A DNA stretch of 64,000 bases from Mimachlamys varia (Eukaryota; Mollusca; Bivalvia; Pectinida; Pectinidae). A program made the position numbers and the translations under genes. The DNA lies in the NCBI GenBank assembly GCA_947623455.1, contig OX392527.1, positions 64,803,115 to 64,867,114 on the forward strand, read 5' to 3'. Of the stretch, positions 38,795-52,500 are shown one piece after another. Every line of letters begins with the position of its first letter. The stretch's first letter is position 1. Under the pieces are notes generated by a model that saw only the letters and a program-made list of their open reading frames with translations, was not told the origin of the DNA and made no database searches.

Positions 38795-39048
38795 TACCGC
38801 AGTGTTGACAAAACCATAATCCGAAATGAATTATTTACACAGAGACCCTTAATAACATGAAAAAAAATATGACCAGGTGTTCCGGAAGAGTGAGCGTCTT
38901 CTGCTTCATCGCAACACCTGGTCTTATTCTTTTGTACTTTTACGAGAGTCTCCATGTAAATCTTTCCTTTGTTCCTATTTTTGCCTCTAGTTACATCGAT
39001 TTTGAGTTCGGATAATTGTTTTGTTAAGGTTTTGGTATTCTCTGATTT
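38795..39048. mobile_element. Two GTGTTCCGGAAGAGT family copies fused head to head
   Basis: A plus-strand copy (GACCAGGTGTTCCGGAAGAG ending CTTCTGCTTCATC at about 38912) is followed at once by a minus-strand copy (AACACCTGGTCTTATTCTTT to TTTTGGTATTCTCTGA), forming an inverted pair with almost no spacer. Confidence 0.7.
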
Positions 39049-39949
39049 TTTTTACAACGGATTAAATTCGCGATTTATGATTAGAGTTACTCTGATGTTT
39101 TATGGTATGGCTCAATAACATAAAAAATATTGAAGTTAATCCTTAACTGCAATATATAAAAGATTAAAATGGAAAACAACCATTTTGTTTTATCTAAATA
39201 ATGTTTATTGGGACAAAAGCTTATAATCGTACATAATATTTCACCCCCAATTACATAGCAACAATATACATATTCAATTCAATTTTTATGATATCCTGAC
39301 TTGATTGAAACAAACCGCTTTTAATCCATGTTATAATATTTTTTTTCTCTTTGGTAATACAGCAAACCAAATGAACCTCTTTATGCTGACATTTAAGTTC
39401 AACGATGTTGCTGAAGCCTACAAATTTTCGGATAAGAGAGGTTTCAGTTTGTTTCAACTCTAGCAAAGTTATCATAACTCAAGACACTCTTCATGCAATA
39501 AAATAATTACACGCAGGAACATATGTGTTAAAAGTATGGAACCGTCAACGTATAGTAAAGGACCACTAAAAGGAAACAGTGTGGTCTTTCGGCGCAACTG
39601 GTATTTAAATACAGCAATATATAACGCATTTACCCCAAAAATCTAATAACGAACTGTTCCAACCTTTGAATTGGCGGAGTTCAAATGTGGGAGGGATGGT
39701 TGAATGAACAGTTGTGACTATCTTAAAATAAAGGACCATTGTTGAAAAAAACAACAACAAATAACAGCGCACAGTTCATATCGTACAAGCAGTTGTAACT
39801 AAGAAAATATAGGACCATTGTTAAAAAAAACCTGTGCAATTTATATCGTTAGTTATGCATCGCATTAATTATAATCTGACATCATATTTGCCTAGAATTA
39901 CAATTCAATTACTATATATAATCGAACAAACCTCGTTATCTCGAACTCG
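39049..39949. other. Spacer with a ~90-bp direct repeat
   Basis: Around 39705-39850 AGTTGTGACTATCTTAAAAT with AGGACCATTGTTGAAAAAAA is repeated as AGTTGTAACTAAGAAAATAT with AGGACCATTGTTAAAAAAAA. No gene seen. Confidence 0.5.
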
Positions 39950-40450
39950 TGTAACTCCGATATACCGTTATAGCTCGAATATACCGTTATAGCTCGAATA
40001 TACCGTTATAGCTCCAATATACCGTTATAACTCCAATATACCGTTATAACTCCAATATACCGTTATAACTCCAATATACCGTTATAGCTCCAATATACCG
40101 TTATAGCTCCAATATACCGTTATAACTCCAATATACCGTTATAGCTCCAATATACCGTTATAGCTCCAATATACCGTTATAGCTCCAATATACCGTTATA
40201 GCTCCAATATACCGTTATAACTCCAATATACCGTTATAGCTCCGATATACCGTTATAGCTCCGATATACCGTTATAGCTCCAATATACCGTTATAGCTCC
40301 AATATACCGTTATAACTCCAATATACCGTTATAACTCCAATATACCGTTATAGCTCCAATATACCGTTATAACTCCAATATACCGTTATAACTCCAATAT
40401 ACCGTTATAACTCCAATATACCGTTATAACTCCAATATACCGTTATAACT
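39950..40450. repeat. 19-bp minisatellite, about 26 copies
   Basis: The unit CCAATATACCGTTATAACT has variants GCT and CGA. Very regular, which points to recent expansion. It leads directly into a 44-bp array built from the same unit. Confidence 0.95.
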
Positions 40451-40619
40451 CCAATATACCGTTTATCGTCAGTCCCGGCCAAACTCGTATAACTCCAATA
40501 TACCGTTTATCGTCAGTCCCGGCCAAACTCGTATAACTCCAATATACCGTTTATCGTCAGTCCCGGCCAAACTCGTATAACTCCAATATACCGTTTATCG
40601 TCAGTCCCGGCCAAGCTTC
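40451..40619. repeat. 44-bp tandem repeat derived from the 19-bp unit
   Basis: Four units, each a 19-bp monomer split by a 25-bp insert (TTATCGTCAGTCCCGGCCAA then ACTCG). Unit starts are exactly 44 bp apart at 40451, 40495, 40539 and 40583. Confidence 0.93.
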
Positions 40620-40669
40620 ACACTAAACATTTGAACTCATTAAACTCGAATACTATGATAACTATGCTT

Positions 40670-41400
40670 TACATAATGTACCACGGTCTCGCCGACTTAA
40701 TTGTTACATAATGTACCACGGTCTCGCCGACTTAGATTGTTACATAATGTACCACGGTCTCGCCTACTTAAATTGCTACATAATGTACCACGGTCTTGCC
40801 GACTTAAATTGTTACATATTGTACCAAGGTCTCGCCGACTTAAATTGTTTCATAATGTACCACAGTCTCGCCGACTTAAATTGTTATATAATGTACCACA
40901 GTCTCGCCGACTTAGATTGTTACATAATGTACCAAGGTCTCGCCGACTTTAATTGTTTCATAATGTACCACAGTCTCGCCGACTTAAATTGTTATATAAT
41001 GTACCACAGTCTCGCCGACTTAGATTGTTACATAATGTACCAAGGTCTCGCCGACTTTAATTGCTACATAATGTACCACGGTCTCGCCGACTTAAATTGT
41101 TACATATTGTACCAAGGTCTCGCCGACTTAAATTGATACATAATGTACCACGGTCTCGCCGACTTAAATTGTTACATAGTGTACCACAGTCTCGCCGACT
41201 TAAATTGTTACATATTGTACAAAGGTCTCGCCGACTTTAATTGTTTCATAATGTACCACACTCTCGCCAACTTAAATTGTTACATAATGTTCCAAGGTCT
41301 CGCCGACTTAAATTGTAACATAATGTACCAAGGTCTCGCCGACTTAAATTGTTACATATTGTACCAAGGTCTCGCCGACTTTCATTGTTTCATACTGTAA
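40670..41400. repeat. 36-bp minisatellite, about 20 copies
   Basis: The unit contains CATAATGTACCACGGTCTCG and CCGACTTAAATTGTTA, with CACGG/CAAGG/CACAG variants in a partly alternating order. 36 bp is 12 codons, so one frame is open for most of the array, broken by a stop near 41137. I call it non-coding. Confidence 0.92.
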
Positions 41401-43086
41401 AACGGTCTTGGTTACATATACTTGTTTCTTTAGGACCATAATTTGTCACTTAAAATGAAATAAAAATACACAAAAATTAAATACACTGGTTAGTTGGGAT
41501 TTTTTTCAATAATTGTATCTCAGACAACAAACATATTAAAATTTATGAGATATATCAAAACAGTCATGTATAGTAAAAACAATCATATACAACACAAATA
41601 CAAAATAAAACCGCTAGATATACTTAAACACGTGTCTCCCTCGGAAATGAGGGCAAATTCTATCGTCTAGCGGTACAGTATGTATTCACAGAATATTTTT
41701 ATCAGTACTGGTATTTGAAGGATGTCGCTAAATGTATTTTCAGAATTGTCTAAATATGATCAAATGAAACATTATTTTTATATAGTGTGTCTAGTCGGAT
41801 GCTGGCATTAAATACATTAATGAATAGAGCAAGAAATGCACAAAGGGCATTGAAAATCTTTTGAGTTATTGATAATGCTGACAGTACATACACATTTAAA
41901 TTTTATAACAACAAAAATATGTCAATAACGTAATTTACGTGACAAAAACAATTTTCTATAAAATAGTCATATATATTTCAAAAGAAGAAAATCATCGACA
42001 CAAAATATTGCTTTCGTCACTTCTCGGTGATTTTTCAGAATAAATTTCAAAGAGTCACCGAGCTGTGAAGAAAGCGCTATATTTTGTGCCGAGTTTTATT
42101 CTTTTTAAATGTATACTATTCGTCCGTAAGGTTAATCATAAACCCTTTTTTATAAAACTTATATATATCTTAATCAATCATTTGTTTTAAACAGGTAACA
42201 GGCACTATTGTTTAGTTGCTTGACAAGTATTGCTAACGTACTCCTTATTCCAATATTTCATACAGTCAATAATAGCAAATAATGTATTTCAAATAGCATA
42301 AGCCTTTTTGGTAGTACATAGCGGAACTTCATGCAATGGTTTTATATTATGATTTTATCAACTGGTACGTAAAATTATTCATCTATTTATTGGAATTGCC
42401 TAACTACTCTGATAATCCCGAAGCAAGTGTTTTTTTTTATTTTGACCTAAAAGGGGTCACGAAATCATTGTTTAATCAACTTATTGAAAGTTCAGGGAAC
42501 AAACGATGCTAAACGAAAAAAGAATAACAAAGAGTATTCTTATAAACGAAACATACATTTATAGAACATCTGCCATCACCAATTAGCGATTATCAATTTA
42601 TTTACACCGACAAACATTTAATCATAAACATAATTTAAAGCTGTTGAACATTCCCGGAATACTTGACACACTGCAAGTAAAGTACTTACTTGATAAAAAA
42701 AACATCACAGAATACCGAAGCACCATACAATGTAAAAAAAAACTAGTGACAAAATATATAAACAAAGCAAAAATATTTCTCAGCACTCTTGAAATGTTCA
42801 AGAGAATTAGACCTTCATATCATACGACGATATATAGTTATCTCCCCTTAGATGCTGTGTGAGGGTAGAGCTGAAGTTTGTGTTACATGCTAACGCATTT
42901 AGACCTACAGTATGATCATCTTATATCAATGGTTCGAATTCATTTAATTTTATCACTCGCATATATTATTTATTTTGTTTCCTAGACCCTATATACTTTG
43001 TTTCATGTCTCCCAGTTTAAAACATACACCATTTATTTAAAAAAAATGAACAAAGCAATAATCTTTACAGAGAAAATCCGCTTAAT
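41401..43086. other. Spacer downstream of the polycystin-like gene
   Basis: Contains an imperfect inverted repeat at 41996-42091 (CGACACAAAATATT... mirrored by ATATTTTGTGCCG) and a degenerate GTGTTCCGGAAGAGT-family copy at about 42706-42822. No other gene is recognised in the 1.7 kb. Confidence 0.5.
41996..42091. repeat. Imperfect foldback, 96 bp
   Basis: The left half (CGACACAAAATATTGC, TCTCGGTGA) and right half (TCACCGAG, GCGCTATATTTTGTGCCG) are inverted copies with a few mismatches. MITE-like, decayed. Confidence 0.6.
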
Positions 43087-43097
43087 TTTATTTTATT
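43087..43097 (-). promoter_or_regulatory. Candidate polyadenylation signals of the polycystin-like gene
   Basis: Two overlapping AATAAA hexamers on the minus strand, about 255 bases after the stop codon. The position is plausible for a 3' UTR end, but AATAAA is frequent in AT-rich DNA. Confidence 0.45.
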
Positions 43098-43350
43098 TCA
43101 TTGTCACTTATTATAGTCCAGAAATGAAATCATATCAAACTGTCTCTTTTTATGAAGCGGCGAAAAGGGGTTTTAAATTTGAAGTGATACGATAAAGAGC
43201 TGAGTGCAGAAACCGTTTTATGAAAGGGAAACATATTTAAAGATATAGTGAACAGAGCAAACATGATTCTTCGACATTTTTTTAGAGGTACAGGGATAAT
43301 TCAAATGATTTTGTTAACAGTTCTCATAGAAATGAATGTTAGCTTCATAA

Positions 43351-43551
43351 TTATGTGTATGATAGATATAAATGCTTATGCTGGTGTTTCTTGTTGGTTA
43401 GGTCAGTGGCCGAGATCGGTAGAGTAAATAGTTCTGGCATGAACTCCCGAACCACGGCATTGTCCTGTGGTCGATCCTCCAGGTTGGGCGTATAGTCGAT
43501 TTCCATTTCCTTATCTCCCTTCTCCTCCCATGGACTTCCATCAAGTGTCGC
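43351..43551 (-). CDS. Polycystin-like gene, exon t: last coding exon and stop
   Basis: Acceptor TTGTTGTAG, phase 0, 66 codons then TAA at 43351-43353. It encodes an acidic C-terminal tail (SPWEEKGDKEMEIDYTPNLE, then AVVREFMPELF) ending HKHLYLSYT. Candidate polyadenylation signals lie about 255 bases downstream. The intron to exon s (43552-44061) is AT-rich and featureless. Confidence 0.87.
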   Translation of the reverse strand, partial: ATLDGSPWEEKGDKEMEIDYTPNLEDRPQDNAVVREFMPELFTLPISATDLTNKKHQHKHLYLSYT

Positions 43552-46500
43552 CTACAACAATTTAAGTAACAAAACGATGGTATCATGGCATTAATGATAA
43601 CCAAGGACCAAGTCATTCAGATCCTCTAGCACGGGACATTTGAAAGACAAACCAAAGGATCGAGGTGATAGGTAATGTTTGACCAATGACATCACCAATA
43701 AATCCATCCCAGTGTCTTACTATAGTTAGCTTTCGCTTATGTTCTTATGTCCGCTTAAGTCTAGTCACAATTTTGATCATGCTAACCTCATTGTCTTACG
43801 ATATTTACAGCAAGGTAAAGATCAGGGCCTAGTTGGTTAAAGGATGATTATATAAATAAGTGTTTAGCACTAAAATTAATTATTTTGTAACAATAAAACG
43901 AAACACCGTAGCTCTAGTTACAACTTTGTAGGTATCAACTACCTAGTAGCGAAAATATGCATGACTTTTAACACTTGTATCATGTATGTTGACAGATTTA
44001 TTAAAGCTGGAACAAATTGTTAAAAAGTGATTAAACTAAAAGTATATTATTCATTACAAACCTTGTTCAACCAATCGCCACCGAAAATATCTCTCATAGT
44101 TCTCAAAATGTTGGTGGTATCAAGGTGTACATTGGAACTACTGCCTCCTGGAAGGCAGTCTGGGGAAAAAGAAAATATCAAATAAAATAAACATCATCGA
44201 AAGTATATAGACTTTGGGGACAAAGTTTTCTCACCAGAACTAAAGGTCAAAAGTGTCAGTTGAAAAAAAGGAGGATAAAGTTGTTAGGAAAGAAAAGATA
44301 AGATACCAAATTTAGTCGCCTCTTACGAATTATGCAATTGGCCAAAAGGTACAATTGTTTTACACTAATTGCAGGGCAAACAGGTATGGATATGTTTAAA
44401 ACGAATTATATAAAATCAAGCATTATAACATGGTGCTAGTTTTTGAATGATCAAAGGTGACACTTGCTGAAAAAGAATGAATAGAATTAAACATATTTAT
44501 ACAAATTCTTTGCAATTCAATGTATGTTACATTGAACAAATTATTACTTGAATTATTTCTTTGAATTCATGTTTGCTACATGGGATGAAATATTAACAGG
44601 GATGTTGCACATAATTTTAATACATTATAACATTATTATAATAATAACCTGTATTATAATTTTTAATAAATTATAGAATTCAGAGAGAACTTTCCTACAT
44701 CTTTATATACAGAGAGGGTATGAAATATGTTGTTTCATTATACATGTAAAATGTTATGATTTGAATGTTATCAATACATTAACGGGTTACATGCTTCCAC
44801 CTCATACTTCTTCATACAATTTTAAAACAAACTTGACAAGGGTAATGCTGCTATGGCTAAGTGATTAAAACTGCATTTATCATCATTGACAATCATCCCT
44901 TTAACAGCATGTTCTTTTTATCATCAATTGAAAATTGAATGAAAATGCCGTAACTGCTTTAATCAAATTATGATGGTTTATAGTTTTAATATTTACGCTT
45001 TGCATGCATGATGGCTCCATTAAATATATTAACGGGCGTCATTCTATTTATCTGGTACCCAGATTGAATTCATATTGACAATAAATGAAATCTGAAAGAC
45101 GTTCAATGGTTAATTACTTACTACTGAATGCGTCCCTTTGGATTTGATCTGAACGGTTCTTTTTGGCTATCCCGAGAATGGCGTAAATTGACTTGGTCAA
45201 CATCTCCATTATTCCATATGTTTCCGGACTTTTTGCAGAATCACATCTAACGACGTTTATGCTCTGATTAAGAATTACGGCAAACATGGTCATAAGAATC
45301 ATCATTACAAACAGGACGTACGAAAAGTAGAACAGCTTTGCCAACGTTGGTGAAGCTTGAATCATGATATCAAGTTTGTTTTTGCCTATCAGGGAGTTGC
45401 ACAAACTTCCGACTGCCGTAAAGACACTACGATAGTCGTACATTTGGGACCCGAAGACTAGAAACCCAAACATCGCCCACGCCAGGAAAGCGATACTAAA
45501 TACCACGGCAAAGCCTACCAAGTCCGTAGCAGCGTTGGATATGACGTTGGACAGCTCTGACATTCTCTTGTTGTATCCTATGAGCCTGAGCAGTCGTACG
45601 TTTGAGATGAATACCAGTACTGAAGAAATTATATTAAACAGCATGTCCCATATAACTACGTGTTGGAAATTTACAAACGCATTTTTGTCATTGTAGTACA
45701 AGTTCATCGCCTGTTTCGTATAGACGAACCTGAGAACCCAAACCGATACAGCAACACAGCTCATCAACACCGACAGAAGATCAACTAAATTCCAGGAAAC
45801 GCGGAAACACTGACAGCCTTGTCTTTTAAATTTCGTGATCAACTTAATTATTCCAATCATCAACGCTACTAGGTATATAAAGTAGCAAATGAGAGCGTAC
45901 ACGCCAAGGGCACCCGTGTGCTGGTAGGGCCTGAAGGGGTACACATCGACCCATGTAAGGAGACCGCCGTTTTCCGTAAACTCCGTTAGGAAAATCATGT
46001 ATACGAACAGGTTTGTGTTGGCATTGTAAAGTGTGAATTCTAAAAACACGGCTCTTGTAGCTCTGTTGATCCAGTGGTACTTCATCAGTTCATCTAAAAT
46101 TTTTACGGAGTTCTCCAGACTGTTGTCAAGTTTCAGGATGTAACCCCCTCCTCCGTACGTTTCATATTCTCCTGATATCGGTATGCCCCATATGTCCGCG
46201 GACCGCGTGTACCTCCAAGCATCCATAGAATACAGATAATGACTGTTGCAGATTGTAGATGTGTTGTCGTTCCAGCCAACACAGTAGGACACTTCGTCTT
46301 CCTTATGCATATCGTAGCTAGGAACACAGTCTCGATTCTGAACTAATTTCCGGCACTCACCTGGAAAAGTAGACATGACCAGCTAAAATGGGACAGGATA
46401 CATTGACAAACCCTCAAATGTATTGCGTATATCATAAACAGTTTGCGAAAAAACAACTTAAAGTAAAGAATCCAAGTTTTTTTATTTTGTTGTATATTCA

Positions 46501-49500
46501 ATGACAATATAAAAGGATTAACGTGAATTTATTTTTGATGTTATGGGGTTATAACACAAAAAACCGGAGTGTACTCTCATCATAAACCGCTTCGCGGTTT
46601 ATTTAGAGTACACTCCGGTTTTTTGTGTTATACCCCCATAACATAAACAATAAATTAATCCTTATAATTTAATCTATACCCTGCGAAAATTGACTTTATT
46701 GATGGACTCTTTTCTCTTACAAATCAATACGCTGCTGCATCTGCCAATCAAAAGCGACGTTATAAACGGCGACGTCAATTTTTACGTTATGGGCTGATTA
46801 CATAATATTTTAAACCAATGAAAAAGATTGTTTCAAACATGATTAAATTATTTCTCCAAATTATAATTATAAAACAATTATCTATTTTGTACCTTTTTTA
46901 ACGCTGATATATTGTTTTGCGATAGCTGCTGTAATGCGAAAACTGTAAAGGGATAGATGAAATTTTTCACTTTTTAAAATACCTGTTTTCTGTAATTAGT
47001 TGTTTAATGAACACGGAGATAATAGAAGAGGGAATAACATTAAACGTATCAGTACATAAAAACAGGACTTACTTAGATGAGACGGGCTCACAAAATATCC
47101 CCATCCCCGAAAAAGGGTAGGGGATATTTATAAACACAAGGAGTAACTTTCTTATGTTATGCTTGTACATTTTCCTTATTTTCCGCTGATTAAATTAGCC
47201 TATAACATTTTCAACATTTGCAATCAAATATATTGTAGTTACCTTCAAAATAAACATTATCGATTCCACTCAAGATATGCAGGAAAGGTATACAAACTTA
47301 TTTTTTTACCATTTTTAAGAAAAGCTAAGCAAGTGTTTAGGTGTACCTCTGCGCATGCGGACAAGGCGAAGACGTGCTGGTCCTATCTTCGTGTTGACCA
47401 TATCATCAAGGTAAAATTGATCCCTGACATTTAAAGTCTCTCCGTTGTAGTGCGATATTGGAAGGTAATTTGAGTAGAAAGTGCCATTTAACCACTTGAC
47501 AAACCCTCCGGCATCACGTATCTATCAAATAGTTTAACGTAAAGGTGTAGAAAATATACTACACCTGGGAATAATACGCTGATTATGGATTCGGTGTAAA
47601 ATTTATTAAAAAAAAAACAACATGGAATGAACCGCTATATGAACAATTTCTCCAAATGCCAATTTAGCAGTTTATACCAAATCATGATTCAATTACACAG
47701 CATTTTATAGATGCAAATGTTATATTTTCAAAAGTAATCCGATTAACATGAACAATACAATACATAAATTAACTACAGGATGTGACATTGCATCAAAATA
47801 TGTAATATGTGTTACATAGTGCTTTCGGGATAGGACCGGTTGATATATATATTTCTTATTTCAGGAAGCTTAAACGAATTCAACTACTATAACATAAACT
47901 TACCTGTCGAAATCCCGTTTTAGGAGGATTCATATCGTTTAGTAGATGTTGCTTTAACTGATAGGATCGCACGTCCCTATCGATGTAACTGATACTAAAC
48001 ACTACATAGGAGAAGATGATGTAGAAGATGATTTCCAGGAACGCCTGCAGAGCTTTCCTTTCCTTTTCCAGTTGTTCGCGAACCGTCCTTATAGCCTCGG
48101 TGTCATCATTAGAGCTGTTTGATGACAAAATGGACGAACGGAAATCTACAGAAGAAAATTAATTTATTAATATAAATCTAAAATAGAATATTTCATATGT
48201 GAACAATCATAGTATACAGTGGCACAAGTATATATTTACATTTACGCTGCAACCCACTATATGAACATTACCAGCAAAAATGTTTTTCGTAAAAGTATGA
48301 AAGCAATGGTTCTTGAGATAGCACGTAGTTTACTTATGCCAATATATCAAGCTTGATCAATGAGATTCTTGTCGCTCCGCTTCGAATAACATGGAAAACA
48401 TCCAGCGCCAAACGCCCAAATGACTAATAAGCGAGCATCATGTTAAATATGGACGACATAACACACACATACAATGTATGCTGCACATTTTAAATTTAGT
48501 AATAGACACAGTATGCCGAAAAAAGGAATTAAACTGCACCATACAGCTGTTTCGTCCACTTCGGAGTCTTCAGTGATGCTAGGGGCCCAAAGGTGGGAAT
48601 CTAAAATTTCTAGACTAATGTTGAAGCAGAAGGGTCAGGTGCGTAAAAACCTTCTAATTTATGAATTTAGTAATAAAAATAACTTGTTTTGTATAATTTC
48701 AAATCGTACTACGAGGTAATCGTTGACCTTTCATAGCACCAAGAAAGGTAAAAAAGGACTTTCAATCCTTATATGAAAAACTGTTTAATTGTGTACGGTG
48801 TTACAGAAGGTATATTGCATTTAAATTCACGATAAACAAAATCTAAGAAATTTTAATGAATCTATTGCATTGAATGATGTAGTATGAAACGATATCTAAA
48901 ATATCCAACATGGCATACAATCTGAAGTCAATATAATACTGTACATCATTATTATTTTCGTTTTTCAATTAAGTCTTATATTGGCGCATTTGTGTGTCAC
49001 AGATTTGTGTGATATTTAGAATGTAAACAGATAGCCTCCCTATTTGTTCTTTAGTACTTTTTTTATGTTACATCATTAGAAAAAGAAAGCTGAACCATGG
49101 ATGAGAGCGTTATTTTGTATGCTAGATTGATAATTTATTTCCTTTTTACCGATAACTGGAATCCTTTCTCAGGTCTATGGGTATTTATTATAGATAAATG
49201 AACCTCAAATACGATTTGATCCAAGTTAGAAAGTTGATATAATGCGATTATCAAACCAAGGGAGATAATCCTTGCTAAATGTACATACATTCGTGACGGA
49301 TATTTCTTATATTAGTCACTCTTGTTTGTCCGGATGTTACCGCACGAGGGGTCTTACTATGGGAGGAAACTGCAGTACCCGAGGAGGTGATCCCATACAT
49401 GTACCTTTTCACGTCCGGTCGGGGAATCGAACCTCGGCTGCTAGTGCGCTATCCACCTGCACCACCCGACCACCCGATTTGTCGTTGTCTTAATTGTCCC

Positions 49501-52500
49501 AGTTGTTGTTATAAAATATTTCCTTGCTTTACACTACTCACTTGTTACTTGTTATTCAATTTTGAAGATGAATGTTGATTTATGCTCATTACGGTTCTTA
49601 CTATTGATTGAGAATGATAACTCGGTTTTGACTTTCAGGACTTGTTGTTTATTTTGATGTGACCATGCGCATCAGTATTCATTCAATTATTTATCTTATA
49701 TTAGGATCAACAAATAAGTAAACATGCTGAGTACGTTATACTTACATATAAGGTCTCGGATATTACTTCCGTTCATTTTCATGGCCACATCTCGCACATG
49801 TTGTAAATTCATCCTCGGAGCCTTGTTTTGAAATGGTTTCCGGCACATGATGATTGGCAGCATAGCAAAAAGTAATACCTAAACATAAAAACAAATGCAT
49901 TACTTCCAACAAGGAAATCAGATTTGAAAGAAAAAGAAAACAAAAATAATGTTTCAAATTTTATACAATAAGATGATTAGATGATGTCTTTTTCATTTCT
50001 TAAGGTGAAATACTTTCACTAGTATCACGCAGGTTTGTTAGTTTAGAGATTCGGTATCCTTGGTTTGTGATGAATTGATTTTTTTCCTTATACGATTTTA
50101 GTATTATGGAAAGTTATGAATATCTGTGAGACAAATATTGTTAAAAAACCCCACAAAACTAACAAGATCAATGGAAGAAACAGACTACATATTTAACAGC
50201 ACAAGTCATTATTGCGGCTTTTGAAATCATTATCTGTTTCATATACGTTGTCTATGTAATGATAGTACCTTCATGGGATCGACGAAGACAACAGAAGACG
50301 TTGTTGAAAAAAGAAAAGACGTTAGCCATTCATCCGACTTATTCTTGCCCCACTCCATGCTGTAGAGCAGTAGGAAGAACGCAGACGTACCCACTGCCAG
50401 ACCAACGAGAGTCCACGCTATGTACTTAACAACGGTCGGGAAAGGAAAATGGTCCATTGAGTAGAGGGTAAAGTCATTATGAAACTTGTTCTGTTGCTGC
50501 TGCTCATCTTCCAGATATTTGTTTTTCGATTTTTGCATTTTCGGTTGCTTCGGTTTTGAATAGGTAAATAGTAAAGTTACTAATAAAACCGGAGCCGTAG
50601 TTATGAGGATGCCAAATATTGATATGTAAACTGTTGTCAAGGAAAACTGCATAATCCCGATAGAGACATGTGCCGCCTGCGTAGCTTCCTCTGAGTCTGA
50701 CTTGAAGAACATGGCGTTTGTGATCATTGTCAGAAACAGAAGCATGAGTATACATGATATGCGTTGTATGCGACTAAAACTGCTTCTTTCCGGACGCATA
50801 AACGCGGACAGCCACAGATGGTCCTCGGTAATGCCGTGCCTCATATATTCTGGGAATAAGGTATTGAATTCACTCAGCTTTTCATCGTTACAAACAGGAA
50901 TCGTCCGTATGGTCTGTCCATCTTCATGATCAGCGGACAGCCAGTTCTCGCAAAGGAAAACAAACCTGAAAAAAATGATAATTAATACAACTTTGGCGTT
51001 GTGCAACAAAACCATCTTATATAGCTTATACAATGTATGCTTACTTCTTGATGTAGATAAATACAAATATTTGTATAATTGTTAACTGCAGGGAACTGAA
51101 ATATTGCCCTACGTAACTTGCCTGTTGTAAAATTGCAATTTTGGGGAAGTAACCGATATATTTTTCATTTGTTTGACAAATACCTTATTAATTGCTCTTA
51201 ATCATTTTGTTGTTGTATATTTTTGATTTTTATGATATGTGATTAAAAACACAAAAACGTATTTATGAGAGATCGTGGTAATGATTATATTGTACCTTTT
51301 ATTGATGTGAAGATCATCAATCGTTATTTTATGTAAATTCCACGAGGCGGCGTTCCCTTTGCCGGAGTTGTCATGCCAGATCCTTAGATATTGTAGATTT
51401 CCAAGTGATTCAAACGTTCCCATTATGAACTTGCGTACACTTCCGGTTGGAAATCCCTAAAAATGTTAAATGTGATTTGTTTTGCAATAAAACGTTAGTA
51501 CATGCACACTGTTCATTGTAAAGGACATTGATATGTTTGTTCATTTACTGTATACTGTGCATTTCATGTATACAGATTTACTTTTTTCTTTCAAAATCAG
51601 AATTAAGTTCTTGGTGTTAAACCATATTATAACATATTTTTGTTGTTTTATAACGCGTTTTGCACGCGTGTACTTTCTGGGATATTTGACGCTTGCCATA
51701 ACGGTTGCTTATGTTTTAGAAGGTATTTCTCGCTTGTCATGTTAATGCACTCGTCACCATGTCAATGCACTCGTCACCATGTCAATGCACTTGTCACCAT
51801 GTCGATGCACTCGTCACCATGTCAATGCACTTGTCATCATGTCAATGCACTCGTTACCATGTCAATGCACTCGTCACCATGTCAATGCACTCTTCATCAT
51901 GTTAATGAACTCGTCACCATGTCAATGAATTCGTCACCATGTCAATGCACTTGTCACCATGTTAATGCACTCGTCACCATGTCAATGCACTCGTCACCAT
52001 GTCAATGCACTTGTCACCATGTTAATGCACTCGTCACCATGTCAATGCACTCGTCACCATGTCAATGCACTTGTCACCATGTCAATGCACTCGTCACCAT
52101 GTCAATGCACTCGTCACCATGTCAATGCACTCGTCACCATGTCAATGAACTCGTCACCATGTCAATGAATTCGTCACCATGTCAATGCACTTGTCACCAT
52201 GTTAATGCACTCGTCACCATGTCAATGCACTCGTCACCATGTCAATGCACTCGTCACCATGTCCATGCACTCGTCACCATGTTAATGAATTCGTCACCAT
52301 GTCAATGAATTCGTCACCATGTCAATGCACTTGTCACCATGTTAATGCACTCGTCACCATGTCAATGCACTCGCCACCATGTCAATGCACTCGTCACCAT
52401 GTCAATGAACTCGTTACCATGTCAATTAATTCGTCACCTTGTCAATGCACTTGTCACCATGTCAATGAACTCATCACCATGTCAATGCACTCGTCACCAT

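Noticed and set aside
40701..41400. Plus-strand frame with a 12-residue repeat (141 and 85 codons)
   Set aside because: It comes from the 36-bp satellite, is interrupted by a stop near 41137, and has no gene context.
45114..45121. TAA just after the channel exon as the true end of the protein
   Set aside because: A strong GTAAGT donor precedes it, and two further exons follow in phase with tail-like sequence and a later stop.
49272..49578. Plus-strand frames at the intronic SINE
   Set aside because: They read through SINE family 1 sequence in antisense and have no protein similarity I recognise.
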